Below are positions 27,192 to 37,658 of a DNA stretch of 64,000 bases, piece by piece. Both the position numbers and the translations under genes were made by a program. The notes beneath the pieces were generated by a model. The model made no database searches. It saw only the letters and a program-made list of their open reading frames with translations, and was not told the DNA's origin. The stretch's first letter is position 1. The number at the start of each line of letters is the position of its first letter. Location of the stretch: positions 3,100,001-3,164,000 of the forward strand of contig NZ_CP045293.1 in NCBI RefSeq assembly GCF_009363075.1. Reading direction: 5' to 3'. This DNA comes from Paenibacillus guangzhouensis. GTDB taxonomy: Bacteria; Bacillota; Bacilli; Paenibacillales; Paenibacillaceae.

Positions 27192-27344
27192 CGATTACCC
27201 TCCTCAATTTCAATGACCTTATCGTTATATATTCAAGATGTAAGCGGTTAAACCCAACATTTTCATAAAATTGCCACGGATATTGCATACAGATCTCCGA
27301 TTAGAGGGTACACTGAATGGGGACCTATGCCCTTTTTTATACCT

Positions 27345-27359
27345 ATGATTGACAATCAT
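27345..27359. promoter_or_regulatory. 15-base palindrome upstream of ldh
   Basis: ATGATTG-A-CAATCAT is a perfect 7-1-7 palindrome about 30 bases before the ldh start. The 7-1-7 layout is that of Fur-family operators, but the bases do not match Fur, PerR or Zur well. It also contains TTGACA, a possible -35 hexamer. It does not match the Rex box usually found at ldh. Confidence 0.45.
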
Positions 27360-27371
27360 TAATTTTTCTGA

Positions 27372-29638
<2,267 letters not shown>

Positions 29639-29775
29639 CTGTTTCCGCCTCCATCAGGTTCATCTATCAGAGCCCTCAATCACTTGGCCCTCTTGTATTC
29701 AACTATACTCAGCCCAAGATGCTTGCACTATGGAAGGAAACAACATGAATATGGAGAAATGCAATATTTTACCGA

Positions 29776-30036
29776 TTATCTACTCTTCACGAGCATCTGT
29801 ACCGCTTCCTGGATCACATCGTCCGGATTATTGCCTTTGGTGAGTTCTTCCTTCACGCATTCTGCTAGATTCGTGCCTACGACAAGACCAATGGTACGGT
29901 CTACCGCTGTGCGGATCGCTGAGAGCTGCGTAATGACTTCCCGGCAGTCCTTCTCATTCTCCATCATGCGCAGTACGCCTTGGACCTGTCCTTCAATTCT
30001 TCGCAATCGATTGCGCATTTGATCCGTATATTCCAT
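29776..30036 (-). CDS. cstR: CstR-type persulfide-sensing repressor (CsoR family)
   Basis: An 86-residue all-helical DNA-binding protein from the ATG at 30036 (GAGGAG upstream; the longer frame overlaps the upstream gene). Cysteines fall at C31 and C60, and the position that is a copper-binding histidine in CsoR is asparagine (N56). That combination is the mark of CstR, which senses sulfane sulfur through C31-C60 links. Its position directly after a persulfide-handling fusion gene, and a CsoR/CstR-type operator upstream of that gene, support autoregulation of the operon. Confidence 0.88.
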   Translation of the reverse strand: MEYTDQMRNRLRRIEGQVQGVLRMMENEKDCREVITQLSAIRTAVDRTIGLVVGTNLAECVKEELTKGNNPDDVIQEAVQMLVKSR

Positions 30037-30055
30037 CCCTGTTCTACTCCTCACA

Positions 30056-32560
30056 TTAAATAAATAGATTGAGTCCCGCGTCCTCCGCATCACCAAGATA
30101 GGTAGCCACGCCGCCGTATTCAACGCCATCGATCAGTTCTTCTGCTTTGATGCCCATAATGTCCATGCTCATCGTACAAGCCACGAGCTTCACGCCTACG
30201 TCGATCGCATTTTTCATTAGCGTCTCCAAAGAATCGACATTTTTACGTCCCATCGCATATTGAATCATTTTCGCGCCCATGCCGCCCATGTTCATCTTCG
30301 ACAATGGCAATGCTTTCGGTCCTTTCGGCATCATCATGCCGAACATCTTCTCCATCATGTCCTTATCTACCGCCACATCGCTTGGTCCGGATTTGCGCAG
30401 CACATTCAGGCCCCAGAAGGTAAAGAACATCGTCACCGGTTTACCCATGGCCGCCGCCCCAGTCGCAATGATGAACGAGGCAATCGTCTTATCCAAATCC
30501 CCGCTGAACACGACCAACGTTGCGCCATTTTTCGATGGGCCTGATTGCTGGGCTACAGTTTCCGTTTTTGCAGCTGTTCCCTTCTGGATGAGCACACGGC
30601 ATACTTTATTCTCGAATGTCGATTCGAGCAGCGTATTCCCTGTTTTCTCGCACCATGAAGCAATATCACTGCTGAACCCTGGATCTGTCGCGGAGACTTC
30701 GGCAACCTCGCCATCTTTCATTTTACTCATCGTCTGGTAGACCTGTAAAATCGGCCCCGGACACTGAAGACCGCAAGCGTCAACCGTCACCTGAATCGTG
30801 CGGGGTTGCTCGGCTGTTTGCTCCGTCGTCTCTCTTGCAGCGGCCACGGTTGGTTCCGCTTCGGCGACGAGGGTCTCCCCCTGCTGTTTACGCTTCTCCA
30901 TCTCTGCTCGCTCCCTCCGGATCACACTATAAGTCTTGTATCCGCCGTCCACATTTTTCACCTGACGACCATGCTCCGACAGAATCCGTGCCGCAAGATA
31001 ACCGCGCAGCCCGACTTGGCAAGAGACATAGACCGTCTGATCCACCGGGATGTCCTGCATCCGATCACGCAATGCGCCGAGTGGAATATTGATCGTCCCT
31101 GGAATATAACCCGCTTCCCGCTCGATCGGTTCGCGAACATCAATCACGAGTCCGCCTTGTGCGATAATCTCATCGATCTCATGCCACTGCACCGTCTCGA
31201 CTAGGCCATCGACGATATTGGAAGCGACATATCCGGCCATATTCACCGGATCTTTTGCGGATGAGAACGGTGGCGCATAGCTAAGCTCCAAATCTGGTAA
31301 ATCGAGGACCGTTAAGCCGCCTTTGATGGCCGTTGCGATCACATCTATACGCTTATCCACCCCATCGGCTCCGACCGCTTGCGCGCCATAAATTTGGCCC
31401 GTTTCTTTGTTGAACACAAGCTTCAAGGAGATCGGAGAAGCGCCGGGATAATACCCTGCATGTGAGCTTGGGTGAACATGCACCACTTCATAATCGATCC
31501 CTAGCTTACGTAGTGTCTTCTCATTGCTTCCTGTCACGGCCGCTGTCAGATCAAATACCTTCACAATCGCTGTGCCGAGCGCACCAGCATATGCCGCCTT
31601 CTTGCCGTTGATATGATCTGCAACCAGTCGTCCTTGACGATTCGCGCCCCACGCGAGCGGCACCATCGTCTTAAACCCATGAATATAATCCTGTACTTCA
31701 ACAGCATCGCCGATCGCATAAATACTCGAATCGCTCGTCTGCATCGATTCGTTCACCTGAATCGCACCGCGTACGCCGAGATCAAGCCCCGCGTCTCTTG
31801 CAAGCTGATTCTCCGGCGCTACGCCAATCGCAAGGATGATCATATCGGTGTGAATTCTTCTCCCACTCGTCAATTGAATCGTCTTGCCTTGTGCTCCAAA
31901 TGATGCAACGCCATCTTCTAGAATAAGGTCAATGCCATGAGATGTCATATGCTGCTGGACAATCGCGGCCATCTCCACATCCAGCGGTGCCATGACCTGA
32001 TTCTGCATTTCAATCAGCGCCACTTCAAGCCCGCGTTCGCGTAAATTCTCCGCCATCTCCACGCCGATGAATCCTCCGCCAATGACAACCGCATGCTTCG
32101 GCTGTTCTTGATCCACATAGGATTTGATCCGGTCTGTATCCGGGATGTTGCGAAGCGTGAACAAGGAAGCGCCTGCTTCTTCGATCCCTGGAATTTGCGG
32201 GCGAATCGGCTTCGCGCCTGGTGATAGAATCAGGAGGTCATAAGCCTCTTCGTAGGTCTCGCCTGTCATCACATGCCGCACCGAGACAGCTTTACGTTCC
32301 CGATGAATGGCTGTCACTTCGCTATAATTCCGAACATCCAAATTAAATTTCTTCGACATCCCTTCGACGGTCTGCACCAATAACTTCTTGCGATCCTTAA
32401 TCACATCACCTATATAATAAGGCAGTCCGCAATTGGCGAACGAGATATGTTCTCCGCGCTCGAACATGATGATTTCATCCTGCTCACTGAGTCTACGCAG
32501 ACGTGCTGCTGCACTCGCGCCTCCCGCTACGCCGCCTACAATAACGATCTTCTTCCCCAT
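30056..32560 (-). CDS. CoA-disulfide reductase fused to rhodanese, TusA and DsrE-like domains
   Basis: An 834-residue cytoplasmic multidomain sulfur enzyme. Residues 1-450 form an FAD/NAD(P)H disulfide reductase with redox cysteine C44 (FANCGLPYY). Residues about 465-555 are a rhodanese with active C514 (SCQVGLRG). Residues about 590-660 are a TusA domain (CGLQCPGP, C596 and C600). Residues about 680-834 are a DsrE-like domain (LVVFSGDLDKTIASF, ending with a cysteine in VACTMSMD). Sulfur can be relayed between these cysteines, reducing CoA persulfide or polysulfide. The ATG at 32560 follows AGGAG. The gene is first in a unit with cstR and is controlled by the operator at 32651-32666. Confidence 0.9.
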   Translation of the reverse strand: MGKKIVIVGGVAGGASAAARLRRLSEQDEIIMFERGEHISFANCGLPYYIGDVIKDRKKLLVQTVEGMSKKFNLDVRNYSEVTAIHRERKAVSVRHVMTGETYEEAYDLLILSPGAKPIRPQIPGIEEAGASLFTLRNIPDTDRIKSYVDQEQPKHAVVIGGGFIGVEMAENLRERGLEVALIEMQNQVMAPLDVEMAAIVQQHMTSHGIDLILEDGVASFGAQGKTIQLTSGRRIHTDMIILAIGVAPENQLARDAGLDLGVRGAIQVNESMQTSDSSIYAIGDAVEVQDYIHGFKTMVPLAWGANRQGRLVADHINGKKAAYAGALGTAIVKVFDLTAAVTGSNEKTLRKLGIDYEVVHVHPSSHAGYYPGASPISLKLVFNKETGQIYGAQAVGADGVDKRIDVIATAIKGGLTVLDLPDLELSYAPPFSSAKDPVNMAGYVASNIVDGLVETVQWHEIDEIIAQGGLVIDVREPIEREAGYIPGTINIPLGALRDRMQDIPVDQTVYVSCQVGLRGYLAARILSEHGRQVKNVDGGYKTYSVIRRERAEMEKRKQQGETLVAEAEPTVAAARETTEQTAEQPRTIQVTVDACGLQCPGPILQVYQTMSKMKDGEVAEVSATDPGFSSDIASWCEKTGNTLLESTFENKVCRVLIQKGTAAKTETVAQQSGPSKNGATLVVFSGDLDKTIASFIIATGAAAMGKPVTMFFTFWGLNVLRKSGPSDVAVDKDMMEKMFGMMMPKGPKALPLSKMNMGGMGAKMIQYAMGRKNVDSLETLMKNAIDVGVKLVACTMSMDIMGIKAEELIDGVEYGGVATYLGDAEDAGLNLFI

Positions 32561-32650
32561 GATGTTAGCTCCTCTCTATTTCCCCTACAAAGGGTTGCTA
32601 TTTCCAAGCGATTCATGACCTTTGTAGGAACCTCAAAATGTTTATTTAAA

Positions 32651-32695
32651 ATACCCCACGGGGTATATTATACGACATAACCATTCCCAAGTCCA
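32651..32695 (-). promoter_or_regulatory. CsoR/CstR-type operator on the persulfide operon promoter
   Basis: ATACCCC-AC-GGGGTAT (32651-32666) is a CsoR/CstR-family pseudo-palindrome. On the minus strand a perfect -10 box TATAAT (32667-32672) is directly adjacent, so the operator covers the start site. A weak -35 (TGGACT, 32690-32695) is spaced 17 bases upstream. A bound repressor should block RNA polymerase. Confidence 0.82.
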
Positions 32696-32744
32696 GTGAC
32701 CTGTGGTAGGCTGTCCGTATGAGACTTTGTGAGAGGTGACATCT

Positions 32745-33599
32745 ATGAATCGCGAGCCCTTCATCCGCATGGTAGTCAATCCTTACCCCGCGCCCGGCGA
32801 GTTGGAACCATTATTTAGCGGAGAGTCACAGACCGAGCCGCTCCACCACATGGGGCCAACGTTTATCGATTATTATCTCGTCCATTACGTCATTTCAGGG
32901 CGCGGAACATTTCTGCTTCGCGGACGAACCTATGAATTAAGTGCGGGAGACAGCTTTTTTATTTTCCCAAAAGAAATGTATAAATACCAAGCGGATGCCG
33001 AAGAACCTTGGCATTACTGCTGGATGGCCTTCCTCGGCACTGGCGTCGACCCGCTCTTGCAGCAACTGCAGATCACCCCACAGAATCCGATCGTACATAC
33101 AGCAGATCACAGACGTATGGTTCCTTTATATCGCAAGCTATACAATACGTTGCAGCTAGGTGACCCTTTATGCGGGATGGAGAGTACAGGGTATATGAAG
33201 CTCATCTTCGCGTCATACGGACGATCCCAAGCAGCTTACAGCCATCTCCCGCCGCTGGATGCTAAGTCGGATATTGAACGCCAGGTGGAGCAGGCTGTAA
33301 GGTGGCTGACTTACCAATATGCTGAACAGGTATCCATCGAGCAAATGTCCCACGCATTAGGCTATAACCGAATTTACCTGTCCAAAATGTTCAAACAGAT
33401 CATTGGGATGTCGCCTATGCAGTTCCTAACGAAAATTCGTATGGAACGTGCGCAATCCATTTTGGGTACGAAGCTTACGATTGATCAGATTGCTTCATCC
33501 GTCGGATTCAAGGATTCGCTGTATTTCTCGAAGCAGTATAAGAAGTTCCACGGCATCGCGCCATCCGAACATCGTGCACTTCTGCATAACAAATCCTAG
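32745..33599 (+). CDS. AraC-family transcriptional regulator
   Basis: A 284-residue regulator. The N-terminal cupin-like sugar-binding domain (about 1-150) has ISGRGTFLLRGRTYELSAGDSFFIFP. The C-terminal double helix-turn-helix (about 185-284) has SIEQMSHALGYNRIYLSKMFKQ and TIDQIASSVGFKDSLYFSKQYKK. Such proteins usually regulate sugar uptake or hydrolysis genes. The nearest candidate is melA 3 kb away, but no operator links them. The ATG at 32745 has GAGAGGTG upstream. It diverges from the persulfide operon. Confidence 0.9.
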   Translation: MNREPFIRMVVNPYPAPGELEPLFSGESQTEPLHHMGPTFIDYYLVHYVISGRGTFLLRGRTYELSAGDSFFIFPKEMYKYQADAEEPWHYCWMAFLGTGVDPLLQQLQITPQNPIVHTADHRRMVPLYRKLYNTLQLGDPLCGMESTGYMKLIFASYGRSQAAYSHLPPLDAKSDIERQVEQAVRWLTYQYAEQVSIEQMSHALGYNRIYLSKMFKQIIGMSPMQFLTKIRMERAQSILGTKLTIDQIASSVGFKDSLYFSKQYKKFHGIAPSEHRALLHNKS

Positions 33600-33622
33600 A
33601 ATGGAAGCTTGGACAAAAAAAT

Positions 33623-33659
33623 GAAGCGGTCCGAAGTTCTTACAACTTCAGACCGCTTC
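33623..33659. terminator. Bidirectional terminator after the AraC gene
   Basis: GAAGCGGTC (33623-33631) pairs with GACCGCTTC (33651-33659), and AAGTT with AACTT inside, with a two-base bulge on each side. It is flanked by an A run and T-rich bases and sits between convergent genes. Confidence 0.82.
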
Positions 33660-33664
33660 TTCGA

Positions 33665-33943
33665 TTACATCCATTTCCTAACGGGTTCGCCCCACTTGGA
33701 GCCGTGCCGGTGAAGACATCGGGTATTCAACAACTTCGCCATGATGACCATAATACAGCCGCATACTCGGCATTCCCTGCCCTCGAATTCCTGACAACGC
33801 TTGCAAGATTCGAGTCGATGATGATAGGTGTCATCATCGACCAAATGGAATGAATCTGAACGCTCGATTCTCTTAATCATGCGCTCAATCGATTCATCCG
33901 TTATCATTCGTGAATCGGTGCAACCTATGCAGTTCTCACTCAT
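33665..33943 (-). CDS. Cysteine-rich zinc-binding protein, DUF6171-like
   Basis: A 92-residue protein with three cysteine groups: CIGC at the start, CKRC (about 47-50), and CRVCGC (about 58-63), plus CLHRH near the end. The order fits small zinc-binding DUF6171 proteins of Bacillota; the function is not known. The ATG at 33943 has AGGCGGTG upstream. The start codon lies inside an inverted repeat (33941-34006). Confidence 0.72.
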   Translation of the reverse strand: MSENCIGCTDSRMITDESIERMIKRIERSDSFHLVDDDTYHHRLESCKRCQEFEGRECRVCGCIMVIMAKLLNTRCLHRHGSKWGEPVRKWM

Positions 33944-34006
33944 CCATAATCACCGCCTATCTTTCCATCGCGTGGGATTGGAAAGATTTTACGATAATTA
34001 TGGATG
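33941..34006 (-). promoter_or_regulatory. Nested inverted repeats over the start of the DUF6171-like gene
   Basis: An outer 10-base repeat (CATCCATAAT, 33941-33950, and ATTATGGATG, 33997-34006) encloses an inner nine-base repeat (ATCTTTCCA, 33959-33967, and TGGAAAGAT, 33979-33987). In the minus-strand transcript the start codon is inside the outer stem and the ribosome site lies between inner and outer arms. Folding would block initiation. Confidence 0.55.
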
Positions 34007-34056
34007 ATTGACAGTAATATTCCTCACAAAAGCGATATGAATTCTCTTACCCAATC

Positions 34057-35481
34057 CTATTCCCGGTCTAACAGCGCAGCGCCAGCAATGCCGGGGTGCG
34101 TCATTTCGAAAGGATCCAAGATGATATTCAACTCTTCTTCACTTAGCAGGTTGTGCTCTAGAATCAGGTCACGCACAGCTCTTCCCGTCTCGATCGCAAG
34201 ACGTGCAATTCGCGCAGCCGCTTCATAGCCAAGGTGCGGATTCAAGGCGGTGATGATACCTACGCTGCGATCCACATAGTCCTTGCACTGCTCGACGTTC
34301 GCTTCAATGCCTTCCACACAATCTTTACGGAACACCTGGAAGACTTGATTCATGATGCGAAGGGACTGCAGCAGATTGAACACAAGAACAGGCTCCATGA
34401 CGTTTAATTCAAGCTGACCCGCTTCCGATGCGAGGCAGATCGTATGGTCGTTACCAATCACTTGGAACGCCACTTGATTGACAACTTCGCACATGACGGG
34501 GTTCACTTTGCCCGGCATGATCGAAGAACCTGGTTGACGCGCTGGCAGTCGAATTTCGCCAAGCCCCGCGCGAGGTCCAGAGGCCATGAGACGCAGGTCA
34601 TTTGCTACCTTAGACATGTTGATCATGCAAACCTTGAGCGCGGCGGATACTTCCGTATACGCATCCGTATTCTGCGTTGCATCAATCAGATCTTCCGCAT
34701 TCTGCAGAGGCAGTCCGCTGATCGAAGCTAGACTCTCAACGACGCGCGTAATATAACGAGGATCAGCATTAAGTCCGGTTCCCACCGCTGTTGCGCCCAT
34801 GTTCACTTCATAGAGATGCTGTCTTGTCTGACCGATCCGATGAATATCGCGCTGCAGTACTTTCGCATAAGCTGCGAATTCTTGCCCAAGACGAATCGGA
34901 ACGCCATCTTGGAGATGCGTTCTGCCCATTTTGATCACATGATCGAATTCAGCAGATTTCTTCAAGAACGCTTCGCGCAGTTCTTCCATCGTAACGAGCA
35001 GCTTCTCGATGCAATTGAGTGTGGCAATATGAATGGCCGTAGGGAATGCGTCATTCGTCGATTGTGCCATATTCACATGCGTATTCGGGCTGATCGCGAG
35101 ATAATCCCCTTTTTCCTTGCCCATCAGCTCCAGAGCGCGGTTCGCGATCACTTCATTCGCATTCATGTTAATCGATGTGCCTGCTCCGCCTTGGATCGGA
35201 TCAACAACGAATTGTTCATGCAGCTTGCCGGTAAGAATCTCATCGGCTGCTTGTACGACATATTCTCCGATATGGACTGGCAACCGTTTAATCTCCATAT
35301 TCGTAAGCGCCGCGGCTTTTTTCACCATCACGATCGCTTTAATTAATTCTTCATCCATGCGATATCCCGTAATCGGGAAGTTATCAATTGCGCGCGCTGT
35401 CTGAATGCCGTAATAGACGTTCGCCGGCACTTCCTTGGTGCCTAGAAAATCCTTCTCAAGACGTACTGCTTGTACCATCAT
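34057..35481 (-). CDS. aspA: Aspartate ammonia-lyase
   Basis: Converts aspartate reversibly to fumarate and ammonia in the cytoplasm. The 474 residues belong to the fumarase/aspartase superfamily, with SSIMPGKVNP as the signature loop and GRTHLQDGVP, TGLNADPRY and QSTNDAFPT as substrate-site blocks. Features such as YYGIQTARAIDNFP favour aspartase over class II fumarase. Two adjacent ATG codons (35478 and 35481) follow GGGGG. A TATAAT box and a cre-like site lie upstream, suggesting carbon-catabolite control. Confidence 0.9.
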   Translation of the reverse strand: MMVQAVRLEKDFLGTKEVPANVYYGIQTARAIDNFPITGYRMDEELIKAIVMVKKAAALTNMEIKRLPVHIGEYVVQAADEILTGKLHEQFVVDPIQGGAGTSINMNANEVIANRALELMGKEKGDYLAISPNTHVNMAQSTNDAFPTAIHIATLNCIEKLLVTMEELREAFLKKSAEFDHVIKMGRTHLQDGVPIRLGQEFAAYAKVLQRDIHRIGQTRQHLYEVNMGATAVGTGLNADPRYITRVVESLASISGLPLQNAEDLIDATQNTDAYTEVSAALKVCMINMSKVANDLRLMASGPRAGLGEIRLPARQPGSSIMPGKVNPVMCEVVNQVAFQVIGNDHTICLASEAGQLELNVMEPVLVFNLLQSLRIMNQVFQVFRKDCVEGIEANVEQCKDYVDRSVGIITALNPHLGYEAAARIARLAIETGRAVRDLILEHNLLSEEELNIILDPFEMTHPGIAGAALLDRE

Positions 35482-35542
35482 TCATTCCCCCTGTTAGGTC
35501 AGAGCTATTATAGAACGGTTCCTGAAGCGGTGACGAATCGTT

Positions 35543-35567
35543 CGTAAGCGTTTACAGGACCATTATA
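35543..35567 (-). promoter_or_regulatory. aspA -10 box with a cre-like CcpA site
   Basis: On the minus strand TATAAT (35562-35567) is followed by TGTAAACGCTTACG (35543-35556), which matches the CcpA cre consensus TGWAANCGNTNWCA with one mismatch. The site would cover the transcription start, a repressing position. The -35 region is weak. Confidence 0.5.
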
Positions 35568-35645
35568 TCATATGAAAATATTAAATCTAGTAAGAACCCC
35601 AAACCTCCCAGTGCGCTTGGGATTCTACCATAATTCAAGTACAGT

Positions 35646-36860
35646 TTAAGCTTTCAATGTGCTGTGTTCCGAGTCATGCCGGATATCGATGCCACGTCGG
35701 TTGCCAAGCGTAAGCGAACTGATGCCGCTCGCTACCGCTAGAATTGCAAGCCCGATCATGAACGTCGAGATACCGAACCAATCCAGACAAGCCCCCGTCG
35801 CAAGCAGTGCAACTTGGAACATGATCCGGTCCAGCATACCGCGGAAAGAGAAGAATCTTCCTTGTGCTTCCTGCGGAATCTTAATCTGGAAGATCGTCGA
35901 GATCATCGGGAAGAAGAAAGCTACGGCGCAACCGAACACCGCAAATGATCCTAGTACCGCGAACCGGTTCTCGCTGAAGGACAACCCAATGAATGCTAAT
36001 GCGAACAAGAACATGAACACATTGGAATACAACATTAAATTGCGGGTGCCGATTATTTTTTTCGCGAAAAGACTAATGACGAGAATGCTCGTGCCTTCTA
36101 CCGTATAGATCCAGCCCATTAAATCCGGCGAATGCTGGATCGTGCTGAACTTAAGCACCAACAGGTTGAAGCCGCCTAGGAACAGCGTCAACACGCCTGC
36201 ATTCATCAGCGCAATTAAAATCGCGGGCTCCTGCCGAATCATCGGAAAAATCTCCTTGAACTTCATCTTCTCTCGAATGCGCGCCGCTGATCCTTCAAGC
36301 CGCGGAATACGTATCCATGGGTTCAATGCCACAAGGATCACATAGAAAATGAGTGATAACAGATATAGCGTGAATAAATCGAACACGACCACCATCACGC
36401 CCGCCAGCGCCGTTCCCCCGATCCGTGCGATCGTCGAAATATTGAAATATACGCTGTTCGCTTTGAGCAGCTGATCCTTCGGTATGATCGCGGGCAGCGA
36501 AGCTTGAACCGCAGGCATATAAACCGTTGCGGCAAGCTGCATAATGACGACGGACAGCAGCATGAATGGTATCGATTGGAAATGCAGCGCCGCAAACATC
36601 GAGATCGGTGCCAAGCAGCGGAATACACTGGTGAACAAAAGGATTTTGCGTTTGTCGTACTTGTCGACCCACACGCCTGCCTGCGGAGAGATAAGCACTC
36701 CAATAAATAGGCCGACCATCAGGATAAGACTCTTACCAAAATCCGTTGGGACCAGATGCTGCATAAATTGCAAATTCGCGATTACACTAATCCATATGCC
36801 CGTTCCGGCAACGATCTCCCCCAGCATCAGAATCATAAACGTTCGATTACGTAATAACAA
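35646..36860 (-). CDS. MFS transporter, likely drug exporter
   Basis: A 404-residue protein with about 12 membrane helices and the MFS loop motif VWVDKYDKRKILL after helix 2. Hydrophobic, uncharged substrates such as drugs are typical of this subgroup, but the substrate is not known. I choose the TTG at 36860, which has AGGAGG at eight bases; the longer frame's ATG at 36896 lies inside the -10 box of the promoter (36895-36900) and cannot be used. Downstream of it is a weakly defined end without a clear terminator. Confidence 0.86.
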   Translation of the reverse strand: MLLRNRTFMILMLGEIVAGTGIWISVIANLQFMQHLVPTDFGKSLILMVGLFIGVLISPQAGVWVDKYDKRKILLFTSVFRCLAPISMFAALHFQSIPFMLLSVVIMQLAATVYMPAVQASLPAIIPKDQLLKANSVYFNISTIARIGGTALAGVMVVVFDLFTLYLLSLIFYVILVALNPWIRIPRLEGSAARIREKMKFKEIFPMIRQEPAILIALMNAGVLTLFLGGFNLLVLKFSTIQHSPDLMGWIYTVEGTSILVISLFAKKIIGTRNLMLYSNVFMFLFALAFIGLSFSENRFAVLGSFAVFGCAVAFFFPMISTIFQIKIPQEAQGRFFSFRGMLDRIMFQVALLATGACLDWFGISTFMIGLAILAVASGISSLTLGNRRGIDIRHDSEHSTLKA

Positions 36861-36894
36861 TCGGTCTACCTCCTCTAGAAAAACATATTTCACC

Positions 36895-36922
36895 ATTATA
36901 TCACCATAACGGAGGAGGTCAT
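36895..36922 (-). promoter_or_regulatory. Promoter of the MFS gene
   Basis: Minus-strand ATGACC, a 16-base spacer and TATAAT (36895-36900) place the start near 36888, about 28 bases before the TTG start codon. This supports the shorter start. Confidence 0.55.
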
Positions 36923-36992
36923 GCGAACATGTATAGAATATTTAAACCGCCGTTAGCTGCTGTCCAGTCCCCGGTACTGTTCTTAAAGACGT

Positions 36993-37658
36993 TCAGCTCA
37001 CGTCCTCTTCGCGCGTCACTTGCTGCAGCAGATTCGATGCCGCCAACGTCACGTCGCCAGCCATTGTAATCGCCGAGACTACCGCAACACCATCTGCCCC
37101 TGCATCCATAACAGCACCGGCTCGTTCTGCCGTGATCCCGCCGATTCCAACAATCGGAATCGTTATGCCTTGCGCTCGCAACGTGTGTATCAGCTTCGTT
37201 CCTTGCACAGCCTGGGCATCCAGCTTCGTAGATGTGGCATAAATCGGACCAATGCCGAGATAATCCGCCCCTTGATCCATGGCCTGCTGTGCTTCTTCAA
37301 GGTTATGCACGGACACGCCAATGATTCGGTCTCCGAGAAGCTTCCGAACCTCAGGCAGCGGGGCGTCGTCTTGACCAATATGTACGCCATCCGCCTGTAG
37401 AGCCGCGGCCCATTCGATATCATCATTCACGATCAATGGGATCCCATGCTGCCGGCATCGCTGCTGAACCTGCCGTGCAAATGCATCTCTTGCCTTGCCC
37501 CCTAATGCATTCGGCCCTTTCTCTCGCAATTGCAGTAATGTGATGCCCCCTGCAATCGCTTGCTCTACGACTTCTAATGCGTTGATCTTACAATTGGTGC
37601 TGCCCATGACCAAATACAGCTTCAAACATTCTCGAATAAGCTTCACGTCAGCTCTCAT
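36993..37658 (-). CDS. thiE: Thiamine phosphate synthase
   Basis: Joins hydroxymethylpyrimidine pyrophosphate and thiazole phosphate to give thiamine phosphate. The 221 residues form a TIM barrel with GITLLQLREKGP, LIVNDDIEWA, GVHIGQDD and YLGIGPIYATSTK. The ATG overlaps the thiD stop (ATGA), so translation is coupled. It is the last gene of a TPP-riboswitch-controlled unit. Confidence 0.95.
   Translation of the reverse strand: MRADVKLIRECLKLYLVMGSTNCKINALEVVEQAIAGGITLLQLREKGPNALGGKARDAFARQVQQRCRQHGIPLIVNDDIEWAAALQADGVHIGQDDAPLPEVRKLLGDRIIGVSVHNLEEAQQAMDQGADYLGIGPIYATSTKLDAQAVQGTKLIHTLRAQGITIPIVGIGGITAERAGAVMDAGADGVAVVSAITMAGDVTLAASNLLQQVTREEDVS

Noticed and set aside
27238-27251. TGTAAGCGGTTAAA upstream of ldh and the HesB-like gene as a cre site
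   Set aside because: It has a mismatch in the conserved CA end and lies far from a clear promoter, so it is too weak to report.
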